From JBAZHE01 sp041652555 (GTDB lineage Bacteria > Patescibacteriota > Patescibacteriia > Patescibacteriales > WJLG01): a stretch of DNA of 33,694 nucleotides. The notes under the pieces are model-generated. The model had not been told where the DNA came from and made no database searches. It was given only the letters and a program-made list of their open reading frames with translations. A program made the translations under genes and the position numbers. Shown piece by piece: positions 14,434 to 21,557 of the stretch; the stretch's first letter is position 1, and every line of letters begins with the position of its first letter. The stretch is from the NCBI GenBank assembly GCA_041652555.1, contig JBAZHE010000015.1, forward strand, positions 1-33,694. Reading direction: 5' to 3'.

Positions 14434-15558
14434 ATGGAAATATTTAAAAGAAAGCAAAATATTGAAAAAAGCTTAGCACCTAAAAGGGTGTTAGTTATCT
14501 ATGGCCCTAGAAGAGTTGGAAAAACAACTATTTTGAAAAAGTATCTATCCACGCAAAAAGGCAGAATTTTATACTCTACTGGGGATGATATTGCCATAAG
14601 ACAAATATTTGAATCAGAAGAACGATCAAAGATTTTAAACTTTGCCGAGTCGTATGACATTATTGGCATTGATGAAGCTCAACAAATTCCGCACATCGGT
14701 TTAGGGATTAAAATGATTATTGATGAATTTCCTGAAAAAAATATTATTTTAACAGGATCATCTTCTTTTGATCTTTCTCGCGAGGTTGGCGAACCGCTTA
14801 CCGGCCGGCATTTTGAATTACTACTTCTGCCTATTGCTCAAAGAGAAATGGGGTTGGGGAAATTTGAGTTGGAAAATCAAATAGAAAAATATCTTCTTTA
14901 TGGCTCATATCCGGAAGTTTTACTTGAAACCGACTCTAATGCCAAGGTGAGAATTTTAAAAGAGTTAATATCCTCCTATTTGTTTAAGGACGTTTTGGCT
15001 TTGGATAAGATAAAATCACCAAATCTTTTACTTGATATTACAAAATGTTTGGCTTTTCAGATCGGCAATGAGGTGTCCCACAATGAGATAGCTAATACTG
15101 TGGGCGCGAATACAAAAACCGTTGCCAGATACATAGATCTTCTAGAAAAAATGTTTGTTGTAAAAAAGGTTAGAGGGTACTCAAAAAATCTTAGAAGCGA
15201 GATAGCTAAAAAATCAAAATACTATTTTCTGGATTTAGGCATAAGAAATGCCGTTATAGCAAATTTTAACCCCCTGGATACCAGGGATGATGTTGGTGGG
15301 CTATGGGAAAACTTTATTTTTATGGAGATGTTTAAGAAAAGCAATTCGGACGAGAAATTGGAAGAATTTTATTTTTGGAGAACGCATTCAGGGCAAGAAA
15401 TAGATATTGTTAAGGATTCAGAAAGGGGGCTTGAGGCTTTTGAGGTTAAGTGGAAAAAAGATAAAGTCAAAGAGCCGTTGCTTTGGAAAAAAACTTATCC
15501 AAAATCTTCGTTTACGGTTATTTCAAAAAATAATTATTTAGATATTTTACTAGGCTAA
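14434..15558 (+). CDS. AAA ATPase with DUF4143 domain
   Basis: 374 residues, usual family length. Walker A is GPRRVGKT (residues 24-31) and Walker B IIGIDE (D80, E81). TGSSSFDLS fits the sensor-1 region. The C-terminal DUF4143 part ends with a PD-(D/E)XK-like pattern (FWRTHSGQEIDIV... then EAFEVKWKK). Such ATPases are widespread in mobile and accessory DNA of archaea and small-genome bacteria; their role is unsettled. The gene has its own near-leaderless promoter with an operator-like repeat, and its stop overlaps the truncated LamG copy by nine bases, as expected if it arrived by insertion. Confidence 0.9.
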   Translation: MEIFKRKQNIEKSLAPKRVLVIYGPRRVGKTTILKKYLSTQKGRILYSTGDDIAIRQIFESEERSKILNFAESYDIIGIDEAQQIPHIGLGIKMIIDEFPEKNIILTGSSSFDLSREVGEPLTGRHFELLLLPIAQREMGLGKFELENQIEKYLLYGSYPEVLLETDSNAKVRILKELISSYLFKDVLALDKIKSPNLLLDITKCLAFQIGNEVSHNEIANTVGANTKTVARYIDLLEKMFVVKKVRGYSKNLRSEIAKKSKYYFLDLGIRNAVIANFNPLDTRDDVGGLWENFIFMEMFKKSNSDEKLEEFYFWRTHSGQEIDIVKDSERGLEAFEVKWKKDKVKEPLLWKKTYPKSSFTVISKNNYLDILLG

Positions 15559-15783
15559 GCCATCCAATTCTTGGCGAGCGCCAAGGAATTGGCTTTGTTC
15601 TAAACGAAATTCGCCCTTGTCATCATTTTTGGTTCCGACATTAATGACTAGAGTTTTGCTGTAGCCGAAGGGGAGGAAGTTGAGGTAGAGAATAGTCAAA
15701 AGAACTGTGGCCGGGATAACCCAGGCGGCGATGAGGATGTAGTTTATTTTTTTGAAAAAGTTTAATATTTTACCGAAATTCAT
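15550..15783 (-). pseudogene. Truncated N-terminal copy of the LamG-like gene
   Basis: 77 codons whose product (MNFGKILNFFKKINYILIAA..., LPFGYSKTLVINVGTKNDDK) is closely similar to the first 77 residues of the 12663-14174 protein. It breaks off after RQELDGLA. The promoter (15841-15869) is kept. It might still yield a short single-pass membrane peptide. A hairpin, CCAATTCTTGG / CCAAGGAATTGG (about 15569-15593), lies at the break and may serve as a weak terminator for the ATPase gene. Confidence 0.85.
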
Positions 15784-15803
15784 ATTTCTGTGGAATAGTA
15801 AAT

Positions 15804-15824
15804 AATGCTAAATGCTAAATGCTA
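15804..15824. repeat. Tandem heptamer (AATGCTA)x3
   Basis: Three exact copies between the promoter at 15841-15869 and the start of the truncated LamG copy. It occupies the place where the full-length paralogue carries the VIPAKAGIQ hairpin. Confidence 0.9.
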
Positions 15825-15840
15825 AATTAAATTTCGTTTA

Positions 15841-15869
15841 ATAATAACCATTTTTTTATAAAATGTCAA
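15841..15869 (-). promoter_or_regulatory. Duplicated promoter of the truncated LamG copy
   Basis: On the minus strand, TTGACA (15864-15869), 17-bp spacer, TATTAT (15841-15846). It differs from the 14236-14264 promoter by one base in the spacer. It diverges from the repressor promoter 29 bp away. Confidence 0.85.
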
Positions 15870-15897
15870 GGAGTGAAGGGTAGAAATTTTTTTACAG

Positions 15898-15934
15898 TTG
15901 ACATATACTGCTGATGTGGTAAAATAATACCACA
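15898..15934 (+). promoter_or_regulatory. Promoter and palindromic operator of the Xre-ImmA pair
   Basis: TTGACA (15898-15903), 16-bp spacer, TAAAAT (15920-15925). A perfect palindrome, TGTGGTA-N6-TACCACA (15915-15934), covers the -10, the classic position for autorepression by the downstream Xre protein. Confidence 0.8.
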
Positions 15935-15971
15935 CTTAAAAAAATAATAAAAAGAAAGGAGGTGAACATAT

Positions 15972-16349
15972 ATGAAAAAAAATTTATTAAAATTTGGCAA
16001 TCTTTTAAATTCTTTGAGAATTAAAAAAGAGCTTAGCTTAAGAAGTGTTTGCAAAATTGTAGATTATGATTCTAGTAATTGGAGCAAAATTGAAAGGGGC
16101 AGAATGTCTCCGCCTTCTGATATTGAGACTTTAAAAAAATGGGCTGAAACATTGGGGTTATCTAAAGGGGTCAAAGAGTATCAGGAGTTTTTAGACGAAG
16201 CGGTTATAGCTCAAGGAATAATCCCGTCCGATATTCTTTCTAATAAAAATGCGGCTGAATATCTGCCGGCATTTTTTAGAACAATAAGAAATAAAAAACC
16301 GACAAAAGAAGAATTGGACAACTTAATAAATTTAATAAAAGATTCTTAG
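15972..16349 (+). CDS. Xre-family HTH repressor (antitoxin or immunity repressor type)
   Basis: 125 residues. An N-terminal lambda-type helix-turn-helix spans about residues 7-65 (FGNLLNSLRIKKELSLRSVC, then SSNWSKIERGRMSPPS). The C-terminal 45 residues are a separate helical tail that could dimerise or contact the partner. An excellent Shine-Dalgarno, AGGAGGTGA (15957-15965), fixes the start. The stop codon directly abuts the ATG of the ImmA-like gene. In Xre/COG2856 pairs the HTH protein represses its own promoter and is inactivated by its partner; the palindrome over the -10 fits that model. Confidence 0.9.
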   Translation: MKKNLLKFGNLLNSLRIKKELSLRSVCKIVDYDSSNWSKIERGRMSPPSDIETLKKWAETLGLSKGVKEYQEFLDEAVIAQGIIPSDILSNKNAAEYLPAFFRTIRNKKPTKEELDNLINLIKDS

Positions 16350-16955
16350 ATGATTAAAAATATCATTAAGGCCCCGTATTTTAGTACTAAAAAAATTATT
16401 GAAGAAACGGATAAATTCAGAAAAGAATTTTGGGACAATAGTGTGCCGGTTGACATAGAAAAGATCATTGAATTTAAGCTTGGAATTTCCATTATTCCGG
16501 TTCCCGAGCTATGTAGAATGGTTGATGTCGATGCTTTAATCGCTTCTAACTGGAAATATCTTTATGTTGACCGCGAAAGGTATATGGAGGAAAAATATAG
16601 TAATAGACTAAGATTTTCTTTGGCTCATGAAATTGGTCATTTTGTTCTTCATAAAGAAATTTATGATAGCCTGGGAATTAACGATGTTGAAGATTTTTAT
16701 AAATTTGCTATGAATATTGACGAAGAACAGTATGGATATTTCGAAATCCAAGCCAATAAATTTGCCAGCCATCTTTTAATACCGCACAAAAAATTAATAG
16801 AAGAAAAAGATAAGTTGATAAAAAAACTTGAGGCTAACGGCTTTAAAAAAGAAGATTATGACGGAGAAACATTAAATTCTGTCATGGCCCTCAAGCTGGC
16901 GGATAATTTCGGCACAAGTTCAATGAGCGTGGAATATGCTTTAAATAGAAAATAA
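16350..16955 (+). CDS. ImmA/IrrE-type zinc metallopeptidase
   Basis: 201 residues. The gluzincin motif HEIGH (H93, E94, H97) is intact in FSLAHEIGHFVLHKE, and E132 in FEIQANKFASHLLIP is the expected third zinc ligand. The family includes ImmA, which cleaves its phage-type repressor ImmR, and toxins of Xre/COG2856 modules. The likely substrate is the HTH protein just upstream, with which it is translationally coupled. A perfect 18-bp stem terminator ends the unit. Whether the pair regulates anything beyond itself cannot be seen, but the ATPase and Fic genes beside it are candidates. Confidence 0.9.
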   Translation: MIKNIIKAPYFSTKKIIEETDKFRKEFWDNSVPVDIEKIIEFKLGISIIPVPELCRMVDVDALIASNWKYLYVDRERYMEEKYSNRLRFSLAHEIGHFVLHKEIYDSLGINDVEDFYKFAMNIDEEQYGYFEIQANKFASHLLIPHKKLIEEKDKLIKKLEANGFKKEDYDGETLNSVMALKLADNFGTSSMSVEYALNRK

Positions 16956-16957
16956 GG

Positions 16958-17010
16958 GACAGACAAAACGGCTTTCGCGAGGAAAGCCGTTTTGTCTGTC
17001 TTTTTATTTC
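16958..17010 (+). terminator. Strong terminator of the Xre-ImmA operon
   Basis: A perfect 18-bp stem (16958-16975 with 16983-17000), 7-nt loop, then TTTTTATTTC. Confidence 0.95.
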
Positions 17011-17036
17011 ACTACTTACTTTACTATAAATTCCAG

Positions 17037-17092
17037 TAATTGCTCTAATCGTATCAATATGATACGATTAGAGCAATTAAATGATACGATTA
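17037..17092 (+). promoter_or_regulatory. Palindromic operator array of the Fic gene
   Basis: A perfect 20-bp inverted repeat with a 3-nt centre (17037-17056 and 17060-17079). Its inner box, TGATACGATTA, occurs inverted at 17046-17056 and direct at 17060-17070. A third direct copy lies at 17082-17092, 22 bp on (two helical turns). The last base of the third box is the A of ATG 17092. TATAAA (17025-17030) may be the -10; no good -35 is seen. Confidence 0.75.
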
Positions 17093-18156
17093 TGAATAAA
17101 TACAACCAAGAATATCAAAAAATTATTAATATTTTCCTGGAAAAAGGGGAAATGCAGTCTTCTGAAGTTCATCAAGAACTGATAAAAAAAGGGGACACTT
17201 CTTTGGTTACCGTGAAAAGAATATTGTCAAAGATGACTGATGAAGGAATTCTAATAATTATCGGCTCCGGAAGGTCAACGAGCTATGAAATAAGTCTTGT
17301 TGGCCGGATTTTTGCGGATATTGATATTAAAAAGTTTAGCTCAACCGATCCTGACAAAAGATATGGCTTAAATACTTTTAACTTTGATATTTTGTCGGCT
17401 ATACCGTCTGATATTTTTACCGATGATGAAATAAACAAACTTAATGTTGCTACGGTTGAGTATGGGAAAAAAATAAAAGACTTGCCACCGGAAATAGAAA
17501 AAAAAGAACTGGAACGGTTGGTGATTGAATTATCTTGGAAATCTTCAAAGATTGAAGGGAACACTTATAGCTTACTGGATACTGAAAAATTAATTTTAGA
17601 AAATAAAGAGGCGGTCGGACATAGCCGAGAAGAAGCGCAAATGATTTTGAATCACAAAGACGCTTTTAATTATATCCGCGAAAACACTGCGCAGTTTAAA
17701 AACTTGACGCGTAAAAACTTGGAAGAGTTGCACGCAATCATCGTTAAGGATTTGAACGTTAAGCTTGGTTTGCGGCTTAAGCCGGTCGGTATTACCGGTT
17801 CAATCTATCATCCTTTGGATAATGTTCATCAAATCACTGATGCGGTTGAGCAATTATCGGCGACTATTTCACGAATGAATACGCCCTATGCGAAGGCTAT
17901 GATCGCTTTGCTCGGCATTAGCTATATTCAGCCTTTTAATGATGGAAATAAACGCACCTCACGGTTAATGGCTAACGCTTTATTGCTGGCTCATGATTGT
18001 TCGGCCCTTTCTTACCGAAGTGTTGATGAAGATGATTATCGTTCGGCGATATTGGCGTTTTACGAATTGAATTCTATCATGCCTTTAAAGCAAATATTTA
18101 TCAATCAGTATTTATTTGCCGCTAATAATTATGCTGTAAACGGATTAAATATTTGA
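17092..18156 (+). CDS. Fic-domain protein with N-terminal winged helix and variant motif
   Basis: 354 residues from ATG 17092; ATG 17059 (365 residues) lies inside the operator palindrome and is less likely. A winged helix-turn-helix spans about residues 5-65 (SSEVHQELIKKG, SLVTVKRILSKM). The Fic core follows, with an inhibitory-helix motif SSKIEGN (S151, E155, G156) fitting (S/T)xxxE(G/N), then the Fic loop IQPFNDGNKRTSR. The usual catalytic His is Gln (Q280), while Phe, Asp, Gly, Asn and both Arg positions remain. AMP transfer would therefore be impaired or altered. The fused DNA-binding domain and the triple box at the start suggest it represses itself. It may be a regulator rather than a toxin. 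Confidence 0.85.
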   Translation: MNKYNQEYQKIINIFLEKGEMQSSEVHQELIKKGDTSLVTVKRILSKMTDEGILIIIGSGRSTSYEISLVGRIFADIDIKKFSSTDPDKRYGLNTFNFDILSAIPSDIFTDDEINKLNVATVEYGKKIKDLPPEIEKKELERLVIELSWKSSKIEGNTYSLLDTEKLILENKEAVGHSREEAQMILNHKDAFNYIRENTAQFKNLTRKNLEELHAIIVKDLNVKLGLRLKPVGITGSIYHPLDNVHQITDAVEQLSATISRMNTPYAKAMIALLGISYIQPFNDGNKRTSRLMANALLLAHDCSALSYRSVDEDDYRSAILAFYELNSIMPLKQIFINQYLFAANNYAVNGLNI

Positions 18157-18243
18157 GATATTACTCATAGTAGATAGAAAATAATTGTTAGAATGCTAAA
18201 AGGTGCCAATGTTTACCTGAAGACACTTAAATAGCAAAGTAAG

Positions 18244-18278
18244 ACGCTTAGACGAATGAAATCGTTTAAGCGTTTTTT
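18244..18278 (+). terminator. Terminator of the Fic gene
   Basis: ACGCTTAGACGA (18244-18255) pairs with TCGTTTAAGCGT (18262-18273), one G-U pair, then TTTTTT. The 90 bases before it hold no gene. Confidence 0.85.
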
Positions 18279-18294
18279 ATTTTTATGATATTTT

Positions 18295-19827
18295 TTAAAA
18301 TTTGTAGACCCAGACTTGGGAGTGGGAGTTTATTTTGTCATAGAAAAATAGAGAAAGATTTTTTTGGATGTAGGTGATAATCTGCGGGTCAATCCGACCA
18401 TCGGCGGATTGATAATCAAAGAGAAGATAACCGTGTTTTTCTACGGTTATTTTTTTTAATTCTTCCAAATTATTAATAACTTCGGCGCCAACATAGTATT
18501 CTTTATTGTTTTCTATTTGATCGGGTGTGCTTTCTATTCCCAGATAATCATATCTAATCCAGTAGCCGGACTGGTTGAGAAATATTTTGTTGAAATGCGG
18601 ATGGCTAGAGATTATTATTTCTTCGGGTTTGATATTTTCTTTTATTTTTTCGTAAGCTAAATTAAAATTCGGCTGAGGGGTATAGGCATAATAGGGGCGG
18701 TTAAAATTATCAGGATTATCGCTTTCTAGAGTGTAGAAATTTTTTGGGAAAAGTATTCCTTGGCCGGTGGCGAAGAAAATAATGATAAGAATTATTATAC
18801 TGGCATAGGCGGGTATGGATTGAAAAATAGATTGCCACGGTCGGATTACCGCCCTCGCAATGACAAGAGAGGTGGTGAAGTAGAAGATTGGGGTGAGGAT
18901 GAATAGATAGCGATAGTGAACGATATTGGTCAGAAATGAGAGGGGGATGAGATATATAAAGAAGATGGACCAGAGTATTAGGTGTTTCTTTTTTTCTTCT
19001 TTTCCGGCACTAAAGAGGCCGTAGATACTAATAAATATAAATGGCCAATAGTTTCTTAAATAAAAACTTAAATAATACGGAAGGTTGTAGTGAAATTTGA
19101 AATTGCCGATGGCGTGGGTGATAAAATGAAAACCAAGGACGTATTCGACGAAAGCGAAAAAAATAATTATAAATAATAAATTATAGATTATAAATTTCTT
19201 ATTTTTAAGCCATTCTTTGATGGGTTTGTTAATAAGTAAAAAAATAAAAAATATTACTGGCAAGAGGTAGGCGAGACGGTGGGTGGTGATTGCCAAAACA
19301 GTAAAAGCAAAGGAAAAGATGAAATTAATTATTTTTCTTTTTTTGTCCGATGATTTTAAAAAGAGATAAAAGAACAATATGGCCAGCCAAAAGAAAACTT
19401 CTAGCATTGTGTACCAGCGGGCTTGGCGGGACCAGGCTATTTGCCAATAGGAGAAGGAAGTGAAAAAACTGGCGAGCAGAGCGACTTTATCACTTTTAAA
19501 AATTATTTTGGTTACTAGAAATATTATTAAAATAAAAAGTGTGCCAAAAAAGGCGGAGAGTAGGCGATAGTTGACGGCGGTGCTGCCAAAAGTTTTGGCG
19601 ATGATGGCGGTTGGCGTGCAATAAAGCGGGCAAAAATAAGTTTGACCGGAATCAAGAATGGCGGCAAAATTTTTTGTACCGTTATCTTGGGTGGCGATAA
19701 CAGCATTGATTGTATAGCCTTCATCCATCCAATACGATTGTCGGCCTAAATTATAAAATCTTAAAAAAGCCCCGAGGGCGAGGATTGAGAAAAGAATGAT
19801 TATTTTTATTTTTTGGGAATATCTCAT
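18295..19827 (-). CDS. GT-C (GT39-like) membrane glycosyltransferase
   Basis: 510 residues with about ten membrane segments. The first (IIILFSILALGAFLRFYNLG) is followed by RQSYWMDEGYTINAV, the acidic DE loop motif that binds the catalytic metal or substrate in GT-C enzymes of the ArnT/PMT type. SYWQIAWSRQARWYTMLEVF matches the conserved second-loop region. The hydrophilic C-terminus (about 390-510) is probably extracytoplasmic. It likely moves a sugar from a polyprenyl-phosphate donor to a lipid, glycan or protein. Monocistronic. Residues about 322-334 (IARAVIRPWQSIF) are encoded by a REP-like element read in frame, in a loop between membrane segments. Confidence 0.85.
   Translation of the reverse strand: MRYSQKIKIIILFSILALGAFLRFYNLGRQSYWMDEGYTINAVIATQDNGTKNFAAILDSGQTYFCPLYCTPTAIIAKTFGSTAVNYRLLSAFFGTLFILIIFLVTKIIFKSDKVALLASFFTSFSYWQIAWSRQARWYTMLEVFFWLAILFFYLFLKSSDKKRKIINFIFSFAFTVLAITTHRLAYLLPVIFFIFLLINKPIKEWLKNKKFIIYNLLFIIIFFAFVEYVLGFHFITHAIGNFKFHYNLPYYLSFYLRNYWPFIFISIYGLFSAGKEEKKKHLILWSIFFIYLIPLSFLTNIVHYRYLFILTPIFYFTTSLVIARAVIRPWQSIFQSIPAYASIIILIIIFFATGQGILFPKNFYTLESDNPDNFNRPYYAYTPQPNFNLAYEKIKENIKPEEIIISSHPHFNKIFLNQSGYWIRYDYLGIESTPDQIENNKEYYVGAEVINNLEELKKITVEKHGYLLFDYQSADGRIDPQIITYIQKNLSLFFYDKINSHSQVWVYKF
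18829..18864 (-). repeat. REP-like element (GTCATTGCGAGG type) inside the GT-C gene
   Basis: On the minus strand it reads GTCATTGCGAGGGCGG (18849-18864) and CCGTGGCAATCT (18829-18840). I recognise this as the start and end of a very common bacterial intergenic repeat, normally not translated. Here the frame stays open through it. Confidence 0.8.
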
Positions 19828-19841
19828 AATATCTACTTAAA

Positions 19842-19870
19842 CTTTAATATATTTTTGCTATTTTTGTCAA
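19842..19870 (-). promoter_or_regulatory. Promoter of the GT-C gene
   Basis: On the minus strand, TTGACA (19865-19870), 17-bp spacer, TTAAAG (19842-19847). The -10 is weak and ATG 19827 follows closely. Confidence 0.45.
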
Positions 19871-19883
19871 GTGATAAAAGCCC

Positions 19884-19912
19884 TTGACGTAGATTATTAT
19901 TTGTAATATAAT
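19884..19912 (+). promoter_or_regulatory. Strong promoter of the secreted repeat protein
   Basis: TTGACG (19884-19889), 17-bp spacer, perfect TATAAT (19907-19912). The start near 19919 leaves a leader of about 20 nt without a Shine-Dalgarno. It is among the best promoters in the window, suggesting abundant expression. Confidence 0.85.
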
Positions 19913-19939
19913 TGTATATTAAATTAAATTACCAAAAAA

Positions 19940-20596
19940 ATGAACAAGAAAAATCTTATTAAATCTATTGTAGCGGTAGCCTGCTTGGTTGTCGTCTCAA
20001 TGTTTGGTTTCAAAACTGCTTACGGTTACGGTGGCGGCGGTGGTGGAGTTGTCTTTAATACTCCTTGCTCCAGTGTCACTTATGCTGACTGGCAGAGTTG
20101 CACCAATGGTATGCAATATCGCAATATCGTCGGACAATCTCCGGCTAATTGCACTTTAACTGCTAGTCAACAGTTAAACAGATCAAAGTCTTGCGAAACT
20201 TCTGAAACTCCTAAAGAAGAAAATCCCGGACAAGTTTTGGGTGAAAAGATTTACGCTGACGGCAGTTTGCTCCGCGGTTCCGACAAAAAAGTTTATTTGG
20301 TTGTTGGAAAAAACTTAAAGCATATTGTCACTTTGGCTGAATTACGAAAATACGCCGGTAAGAAAATTAACGATGTTAGCAATAGCGTTATAAAATCCTA
20401 CGGCACCGTGGCTGTGTTAGGTGAAAAGAAATACGGCGAAGGACAGCTGATTCGCAATAATAATGTTAAAGTTTATGTTATTGTGAACGGCAAAAAGAAA
20501 CACATCTTAAATCTTTCTGAATTAGCCAAATATTATTTCGGCAAACCAATCTACCATGTATCAGCTGAAGATTTAGATCTCTACCCAAATTTCTAA
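19940..20596 (+). CDS. Secreted protein with two tandem repeats
   Basis: 218 residues. A signal peptide (KKNLIKSIVAVACLVVVSMFG, about 3-27) is followed by a Gly run (YGYGGGGGG). A Cys-rich segment (about 43-85; WQSCTNGMQYRNI, then NRSKSC) recalls a degenerate thrombospondin type-1 repeat. Two tandem repeats of about 57 residues come next (99-155 and 159-215), each opening VLGEK and sharing KVYxxVxxxxKHIxxLxEL. The strong promoter and export signal suggest an abundant surface or extracellular protein. I recall the repeat from Patescibacteria surface proteins, but its function is not established. Confidence 0.8.
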   Translation: MNKKNLIKSIVAVACLVVVSMFGFKTAYGYGGGGGGVVFNTPCSSVTYADWQSCTNGMQYRNIVGQSPANCTLTASQQLNRSKSCETSETPKEENPGQVLGEKIYADGSLLRGSDKKVYLVVGKNLKHIVTLAELRKYAGKKINDVSNSVIKSYGTVAVLGEKKYGEGQLIRNNNVKVYVIVNGKKKHILNLSELAKYYFGKPIYHVSAEDLDLYPNF

Positions 20597-20610
20597 TTAT
20601 CAAATTTGAT

Positions 20611-20650
20611 AAAATAAAAAGACAGAGCCATTAAAAAGGCTCTGTTTTTT
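20611..20650. terminator. Bidirectional terminator
   Basis: ACAGAGCC (20622-20629) pairs with GGCTCTGT (20638-20645). T-runs lie on the plus side (20645-20650), and an A-rich stretch (20611-20620) gives T-runs on the minus strand. It serves the convergent genes on both sides. Confidence 0.85.
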
Positions 20651-20660
20651 GCTTGGACAA

Positions 20661-21083
20661 TTATTTTTGCGCCGTTTGAAGATTCAGCGTGCAGATGTTT
20701 CGATATATCTCATTAAAGCCCTCCTGCACTGAACACGTATGTGGCACATCAGCGTTGTCACAAGCAACCCCGACTGATCCAAAGTTCCAACTCAATACTA
20801 AGTCATTGGGTATTCCTGGTATTTTATGGAAGGTCAAGCTACTGCTTATCGCAATGTGGTATCGTGATAAGTCAAGGCTGGAAGTATCAAGAACTTTCTC
20901 CCAATTATTTTTTTTTAAAAGCCCAGAAATTTCTTCGGCTATCCCTGGACCGTTAAACTCTGCAAGTCCCATATCCACTGAGAAAACCAAGGTTTCCCCT
21001 TTGTGGTTTATAAATTTAGTTTCTTCTGCCTGTGAAAACATGGGCAGACCGGCAAGAATCAAAAGAACTAAAAAAACCTTCAT
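20661..21083 (-). CDS. Small secreted protein, unknown
   Basis: 140 residues with a clear signal peptide (MKVFLVLLILAGLPMFSQA, cleavage likely after QA). The mature part has about 120 residues and three cysteines (ACDNAD, HTCSVQ, NICTLN). It begins EETKFINHKGETLVFSVD and contains IAEEISGLLKKNNW; the alternating pattern suggests an alpha/beta domain. AAGGAGG lies before the ATG, so the start is secure. The ATG overlaps the stop of the upstream 93-residue membrane protein (21080-21083), so the two are co-translated. Family not recognised. Confidence 0.75.
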   Translation of the reverse strand: MKVFLVLLILAGLPMFSQAEETKFINHKGETLVFSVDMGLAEFNGPGIAEEISGLLKKNNWEKVLDTSSLDLSRYHIAISSSLTFHKIPGIPNDLVLSWNFGSVGVACDNADVPHTCSVQEGFNEIYRNICTLNLQTAQK

Positions 21084-21361
21084 AAGACCTCCTTCGAAAG
21101 TGTATTTTTGTGGTGAATAAAATACGACATTGCTTTAACGACGCCAAGGAGGGCGCCGAAAAAAATTTTTGGAATACCCCATCTAACGAAGTCTATTGCT
21201 ATTAACAATATCCGGAGAATTTTCCAAAAGATAACAAACGGCCAAAAAATTACGGCCAAAAAAAACTTTAAGAATCCCCAACTCACTTGCTTTAGAATAA
21301 AGCAAGTGCTCCCAAACATCAAATAACATCCGACAATAATAAAAATTGCCGCCAAATCCAT
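21080..21361 (-). CDS. Small membrane protein, unknown
   Basis: 93 residues from ATG 21361. The ATG at 21415 is rejected because it lies within the -10 (21411-21416). Three hydrophobic stretches (LAAIFIIVGCYLMFGSTCFI; FLKFFLAVIFWPFVIFWKIL; LLIAIDFVRWGIPKIFFGAL) suggest two or three membrane passes, with a hydrophilic C-terminus. A G-rich GGGGG six bases upstream may act as a ribosome site. First gene of a two-gene minus-strand operon with a secreted protein, so the two may work together at the envelope. The function is unknown. Confidence 0.7.
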   Translation of the reverse strand: MDLAAIFIIVGCYLMFGSTCFILKQVSWGFLKFFLAVIFWPFVIFWKILRILLIAIDFVRWGIPKIFFGALLGVVKAMSYFIHHKNTLSKEVL

Positions 21362-21410
21362 AAAAGCCCCCTTTTTGTGGTAGTTGTGGTAGTTGATGAA
21401 GAACAATTTA

Positions 21411-21439
21411 AGCATAACATATTTTTATAATTATGTAAA
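21411..21439 (-). promoter_or_regulatory. Promoter of the membrane/secreted protein pair
   Basis: On the minus strand, TTTACA (21434-21439), 17-bp spacer, TATGCT (21411-21416). It is divergent from the promoter at 21451-21479. Confidence 0.6.
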
Positions 21440-21450
21440 TAGCTATAATG

Positions 21451-21479
21451 TTGACATATTTAATAGAAAATGATATTGT
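21451..21479 (+). promoter_or_regulatory. Promoter of the 223-residue gene
   Basis: TTGACA (21451-21456), 17-bp spacer, TATTGT (21474-21479). The predicted start near 21486 leaves a leader of about 70 nt to ATG 21558. Confidence 0.75.
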
Positions 21480-21557
21480 TTTTATTCATTCTTGTATTTT
21501 AACAATAAAAAAACAGCGGTTACTTCCGCAATACCCACAACAACAAAGGAGTTTAGT

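Noticed and set aside
15799..15830. Possible CRISPR-like repeat
   Set aside because: The three heptamers are contiguous without spacers; no array of 23-40-bp repeats with unique spacers occurs anywhere in the window.
21492..21557. Upstream TTG start for the 223-residue gene
   Set aside because: It lies about six bases from the predicted transcription start and has no ribosome site, whereas ATG 21558 has AAAGGAG.
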